Assembly (NCBI RefSeq): GCF_019649055.1
Contig: NW_026570224.1
Coordinates: 3,534,001 to 3,598,000 of the forward strand
DNA length: 64,000 nt
Origin: Paramacrobiotus metropolitanus
Taxonomy: Eukaryota > Tardigrada > Eutardigrada > Parachela > Macrobiotidae
Direction of reading: 5' to 3'
Part shown: in pieces, positions 58,995 through 64,000 of the stretch
Position numbering within the stretch: position 1 is the first letter of the stretch
Layout: each line of letters starts with the position of its first letter
Notes under the pieces: model-generated
Told to the model about the DNA's origin: nothing
What the model saw: the letters and a program-made list of their open reading frames with translations, nothing else
Databases searched by the model: none
Program-made: the position numbers and the translations under genes

Positions 58995-60159
58995 GATTGC
59001 GGTGTATTATTACTCTGGATAAGTACTTCTAAAACTGGGAGCGAAATGCCCGTAATTTCCAATTACGAACAAAACACAATTACGGTAACAATTTGTTTAT
59101 ACTTCGATTAAATTTCTGAATCTTTAGAACTTTTTCATGCAGCTGATAACAGCCACCCTCTTGCTTGAAACAATCTTATTTTGGCTATACTAGGATCCAA
59201 ACTCTTATCTCGATAACAAATATCAGATTATGCATTATGCTGATAATGATTCATATACTGTCAATGAACAGAAAGTCGGTACTTAATAATTTAATAATAT
59301 CGTAGTTCCGCACTTCTGTTTGCTGCCGCCTACAAGATAAGTAGCATATGCTCACCTATACCCGCAATTAATAATAGAATCCTGCCTGTGCAGCCTGTGA
59401 TCTTGAAAGCTTGGCCTTTGCTTCCGCTATACTATATGTACAGAGATCCAGATCAGATCATCGTATGAGATTTCTATAGACACATATGTATAAATTTTCA
59501 AATTCCTTTGTTAATTTCGCGTAATGTGAATACAAAACAGAATAATATATACTAGTAGGCATACAAATGTTTTCGATATTTTAGTTGCGCACTTGTGCCT
59601 ACGTTTCATGGCTGTCTAGGAGTCATAATGATTTAAGATCTCGTAGCATATGTTCACTATGCTCTCAGTGCCACCTTAAGACGAAACAGAATCGTGCCTA
59701 GTAGATATTCTTCTACTCTGAGCCCTGTATAATCTGTGTTGATGTGCTGTGCAGCATCTTGCATCTAACTACAATGCAATCAATGTACTCTCTTACTATA
59801 TCATTACTCTATACTCTATACTAGTAGTTATAAGTATGGTTTTGCCTCTACTTCAACTCTTCAAGTGAGTTGGCGTTGGCTCATTTGCCTTTTGATTTTT
59901 TGAACAACTTCAAGTTGCTGCGTAGCACCACAAGATGTGATATCCAGATTTCTCCCAGAAATTTGTAGTATTCGTTCGAGAAATTCTATAGAATTTCTTT
60001 GTTTTAGATTAACTGTGCAAAATTTATTGCGTCGCTTTATGGTTTATCTATCTCCCTAGTACAGAGTAGTGCTAGCGCAGCGTAATAGTACTTATCAAAT
60101 CAATCGTTTTTTATCATTAGCTTTTATCAAAGAGGACCATTGTATAACGTCGTGTCACA
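58995..60159. other. Divergent promoter region
   Basis: About 1.2 kb between two genes pointing away from each other, so it should carry both promoters. It contains a perfect 18-base palindrome GAAATTCTATAGAATTTC at 59980-59997. No coding signal. An acceptor-like TTATCATTAG ends at 60120, 39 bases before the next start codon. Confidence 0.4.
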
Positions 60160-63029
60160 ATGGGAGACGCTGCCAAATCATCGCCTTCGTACTCGTTACG
60201 CCAACGGCCAACAAAATCTGTCAGCCCAACTGGCAGTAGAAGTAGTCGTCGTTCTGCGCCTAAGCCCCGACTTTCCAGAAAACGTTCCCATTCTCCGCAA
60301 GTGTTAGTCGATAACATGGCTGGCGAACTAGACGACGACACTGCCTCGCAAACGAGCTCGGGCTCGGAGGACAGTCCCCGTTTCACGTATACCCCGTCGA
60401 CATCCAAAGAGACCTCCCCTGTTCCTGCTCGTTCCTACGCCGACACCGATCCCTTAGTCAAAGAGCCGCCCATGAACGAACAGCCACCGTTGGCCTTGAC
60501 ATTTGCGGCTTTGTATTCGGATGGTGAACTGGCGCAGCAGGAGCGTGATCGAGTAAATTACGATGTGCAGGTCTCTCTGGAGAAAGCTAAAGCGGGAGAG
60601 TGTGATCGGCCAATTCGTGTCTACGCTGATGGGATTTACGACCTGTTCCATGCAGGTATGTTGGAATTTCGTTTATCAGCACGCAAGTCATGGCGGTGTA
60701 GTTACTAAACGTTTTCTGAAGTTCGGAAAAACGTCAAGAATCGTGAATAACGCTGGAATTTCCGACTTGTTAGGAATGTTAATTTTGGTGGAGCCGTGTG
60801 GTTTTTTAGTGGTTTTGAATACATGTTATTGCAAGTTTTTTGGAAAGCAAAATGAGCGTGCTACTTTTTACTTGTAAAAATTGTTAAATGAACTTGAGCC
60901 ACGCAAAAGCACGCTCTTTAAATATTTCTTTTGCGCCATTTTGGACACAGAGTGACATCGTTTTTTGTAAGCGTTGTGTTTAATTATTTAGTGAGAAATA
61001 ACGCAGCTTTGCATGCGTACTAACTGATAATAATAATTTATTATTGTTTTTGGGTATAACTTGGGATAACTTAGTCTGCATTCTGCAGCATGCTTGACTA
61101 CAATGCTGCAATGATGTTAGTACCAGGAGAAAAGTTCATGGTTCCGATTTTTTTTACGTCGGTCGTATCAGTTCATTGAGTTGCCAGTTCACAACTCTTG
61201 GAAATCAGATGGTGCGGAATGTGTTGAATTGAATCGTTTCTTTGAACTTGTGATCCAAATTCCAGCATTTGTAGCAGTTTATGCACCTAAATACTCGTAC
61301 TTGTGAACTGTATAATAATCACAGTTATCAGTGACTTATCACGTTACGGAAGAAGTAGCGCGATGAGATTGTTAGCGACGGCTCCTTTTGTCTTTACACC
61401 GTGAACAACTTTTTAAGCATTTTATTTGCAGTTTCAATTTTCGCACCGGTGGAAATATCATAGTTTGTGTTTTAAATAGGCGTACAGCCTAGACAGAGAC
61501 TGTGTGACTGTTTAGTGATAATAAGTTGCAGTGAAATTGATAATAACGATGTTGAGTATTCTTAGTTCTTACTTCTTACTACCGTACTCTTTAATATTGA
61601 CATACTGATACACTAACTACTACCGCGATACTGCTGACTTGCTGAGCGACGTTTCGATATATTTTCTAGGTCATGCCCGCCAATTGATGCAAGCCAAAAC
61701 AGCTTTCCCTTCTGTTTACTTGATCGTGGGAGTTTGTAATGATGCCTTAACACATAAATTAAAAGGAAAGACGGTAATGAATGAATGGGAGCGCTACGAA
61801 TCCGTGCGTCACTGTCGCTATGTGGATGAAGTGTACCGCAATGCCCCGTGGGTACTAACACCGGAATTTCTAGCGGAAAACAAAATCGATTTCGTGGCCC
61901 ATGACGACTTACCGTACGGGGCCGATGATCACGATGATATTTATCACTGGGTAAAACAGGCTGGACGTTTTGTCGCTACTCAGAGGACCGAAGGAGTGTC
62001 CACTTCTGATGTTGTTGTAAGTGGATAAAGCTTTGTCATGCCCTTGGGTGTGTGCACTGCACACTGTGCAGTACATTTTTACTTTACTCTTTTTCGAACC
62101 GATTGAATACTAGTATACCTAATGCAAGTAAGACGTGCGAGCAACATTTTCTGTTTCTTAGAATCTTACATTTTATTTCTACCATAAGCCACGAGACGCT
62201 TTTTGCAATACTGCACTTTTGAACTGCTGTTTGATGGATTGCAGTTTTTTTATATTTGCAGCTAGGTACTACAGCTCTTTAAAGTTTAAACTGTAGTTTT
62301 TTACTAGCTGTTATTCGAAAACTATGTGGGTCGTGGCCTGTAGTTGTATGCTGTGTTGATGTCTGTCCCGTGGTCTGCGACTTTTAATGTCACTCTTTTG
62401 GAATCTGTTTATGCTGATTATGTAGCAGCTCCGCGACAAGTATTTTGCAATCACTGATAACAAAGAAAGCTGTTTGTCTATGCCAAGAGCAATATGTACT
62501 ACTATGCACAGTTTAAAACTGCATTTTACCCATAGATATATCAGTATCATCTACCGTATTTTGACAGGCCCGTATTGTTCGAGATTACGACATCTACGTA
62601 CGGCGGAATCTAAAGCGTGGCTATACCCGGAAGGATTTAAATGTCGGCTTTATGAAAGAAAAGCGCATCCAGTTCCAGGAGAAAATAGGCACGATTCGCA
62701 AGCGCACCCAGAAAGTTGTGGAAGACATTGAGGAGCGCAGCCATCAAGTGCTGAACAAGTGGGAGGAAAAAAGTCGTGAATTCGTGGATAATTTTCTGCT
62801 GCTCTTCGGCCAGCAGGGTCGGTTAAATCGAATGTGGAGTGCCAGCAAGAAAAGCTTGAAAAGGGCCCTGTCACCCAGCGCTTCGGACGAAGAGGCCAGT
62901 GATACTGAGGACAAGCCAACGGTCTCCAGGAAACGTCGACGGGAAGCGGATTTAAGTGAGGATGAAGACGAAGGAGCCAGTAATTACAGCAGCAAAGCAG
63001 CTCCCTTGTCGACGTCGTTGGAAAGCTGA
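60160..63029 (+). CDS. PCYT1: Choline-phosphate cytidylyltransferase
   Basis: Couples CTP and phosphocholine to CDP-choline, the rate-limiting step of phosphatidylcholine synthesis; the active form binds nuclear or ER membranes. Three exons, 60160-60655, 61670-62016 and 62568-63029, give 434 residues. The catalytic domain starts [24 protein letters not shown] with the HxGH motif split by intron 1, continues through VVGVCNDA-type [34 protein letters not shown] and ends with RTEGVSTSD, the second nucleotide-binding signature. A long helical M domain that senses lipids follows ([20 protein letters not shown]...[20 protein letters not shown]). The tail is Ser/Asp/Glu-rich with a KRRRE run, like the phosphorylated P domain. 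The first 150 residues are an unusually long Ser/Pro/Arg-rich extension with several RS-type and basic clusters that may direct nuclear entry. Intron 1 is about 1 kb. Confidence 0.95.
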
Positions 63030-63953
63030 GGTGGACAGACAAATCACTGAGTGCTTGCTTGCGCATGGGATATTTTTATTTTAAGCACTACTCATTGTGG
63101 AAGACCTCGAGATTGATCGATTGTAGCTGCGCTAGGCTGGGAGTACAGCTTCCTATTTAAGTCGGCGGGTTTCCTGGTTTCCTTAATTATTGTTGTTTTG
63201 CATTTTTTGGTTTGAGCAAGGAAAGGTGATAAATAATGTTGGCTTTGACCGGTGTGCATTTTGATTTCCTGTCGAATGTTCAATGTTGTTGTTTCTGTAT
63301 ATTTACTGCCATTCTGCCAACTTGTTACTGTGCCACTTGTCGCCATGGTTGATGGTCGCTCAGAATTCGAACACATTATGCGCGATTGCAAAATGTATGT
63401 TGGGTTGGATCACAGTCATAAAATGGTAGCATCAGTTTATCTAGTGAAACTGGATTTCTGTCAGATAATTGTGACTTTTCGATTTTGTTACAGATCACGA
63501 GGATACATAATAATACAGTAATTTATCTGCATCGTAACCCATAGACAAGACACCTCAGATTTTGACACTGTATAGAAAGGCTAGCGAGTGACGCTTTACT
63601 TAACATTGGATTAAATTGCTAACATAATAACCTCAAGTACTGAGCAGAAACCTTTTAGTACTCGTACTGTACTTATCAATTCAAAGTGAACCAGTTTCGT
63701 AAAATTGAAGTGTAGAACTGTGGCAGCCGCAAAGACGGGCTGATACAACTTACGGAAAAGAGAGGTGAGCTAATTTCAAATAAAAAAAAGTGGGGTCGGG
63801 GCCACCCGGCCATAGCTTACCCCAAGCTTTAGCCTCTGCTCGCTGCTCACCAGAATTATGCCACATTTTCACCGCAGTCGCGGCAAGGTTTCCCGTATCT
63901 GTTTGATAAATAATTTATCTTTACAGGTCTAATTTAATTTATTTTCTCATAAA
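63030..63953. other. 3' region of PCYT1 and upstream DNA of the edge gene
   Basis: About 920 bases. A GC-rich patch near 63790-63815 (GTGGGGTCGGGGCCACCCGG) stands out from AT-rich surroundings; GAGGTGAGC at 63764 and its inverse GCTCACC at 63848 bracket it. An acceptor-like TTTACAG ends at 63926. No gene recognised. Confidence 0.35.
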
Positions 63954-64000
63954 ATGGCTACTTTAGTCGACGGTCGAAAGCGTTCGACCGCATCACGCTC
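63954..64000 (+). CDS. First codons of a gene running off the right edge
   Basis: An ATG follows an acceptor-like site by 27 bases, and the frame MATLVDGRKRSTASR stays open to the end of the window. Composition turns GC-richer, as in other coding exons here. Too short to identify. Confidence 0.4.
   Translation, partial: MATLVDGRKRSTASR

Overview
This is a stretch of animal nuclear genome with eleven spliced loci, one intronless gene and two short edge or small-gene calls. Almost every gene is broken by GT-AG introns, the shortest about 70 bases, and the families are animal ones: a penta-EF-hand calpain, LAMTOR3, WDR59, SRP receptor alpha, histidine ammonia-lyase and choline-phosphate cytidylyltransferase. 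No bacterial operon, tRNA, rRNA or CRISPR array was seen. The compact gene-dense layout suggests an invertebrate with a small genome. A tardigrade or another ecdysozoan would fit, but the window alone does not prove the phylum. I rebuilt exons by hand from splice sites, reading frame and comparison among the paralogs and with remembered family features. For every complete gene the exon lengths add up to an open frame.

Bases 1-13500 hold four related carboxylesterase-type (alpha/beta-hydrolase, cholinesterase-like) genes. The first is on the plus strand and enters from the left edge. The other three lie head to tail on the minus strand. Copies 2 and 3 keep a full Ser-Glu-His triad and a signal peptide. 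Copy 4 is a complete 555-residue secreted protein whose nucleophile Ser is Arg and whose triad Glu is Asn, so it looks like a pseudoenzyme. Copy 1 has Gly in place of Ser and carries two one-base frameshifts relative to its paralogs, so it is probably decaying.

Bases 14000-37500 hold an intronless acyl-CoA-binding protein (minus), a possible orphan ORF, SRP receptor alpha (plus) with a Tigger-like transposon remnant in an intron, an orphan 414-residue protein with an N-myristoylation start (plus), histidine ammonia-lyase in 16 exons (plus), and a secreted cysteine-rich protein with three C-x-C clusters (minus).

Bases 40000-64000 hold LAMTOR3 (plus) with a 634-base foldback in one intron, a calpain with a long disordered N-terminal exon (plus), a small His/Gly-rich protein (plus), WDR59 (minus), an unrecognised 165-residue protein (minus), PCYT1-type cytidylyltransferase (plus) and the first codons of another gene at the right edge.

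Functional links: the esterase cluster is the only clear tandem family. LAMTOR3 (Ragulator) and WDR59 (GATOR2) both act in lysosomal amino-acid sensing to mTORC1 and sit about 10 kb apart, but in different orientations with other genes between them, so this may be chance. The other genes are ordinary housekeeping neighbours.
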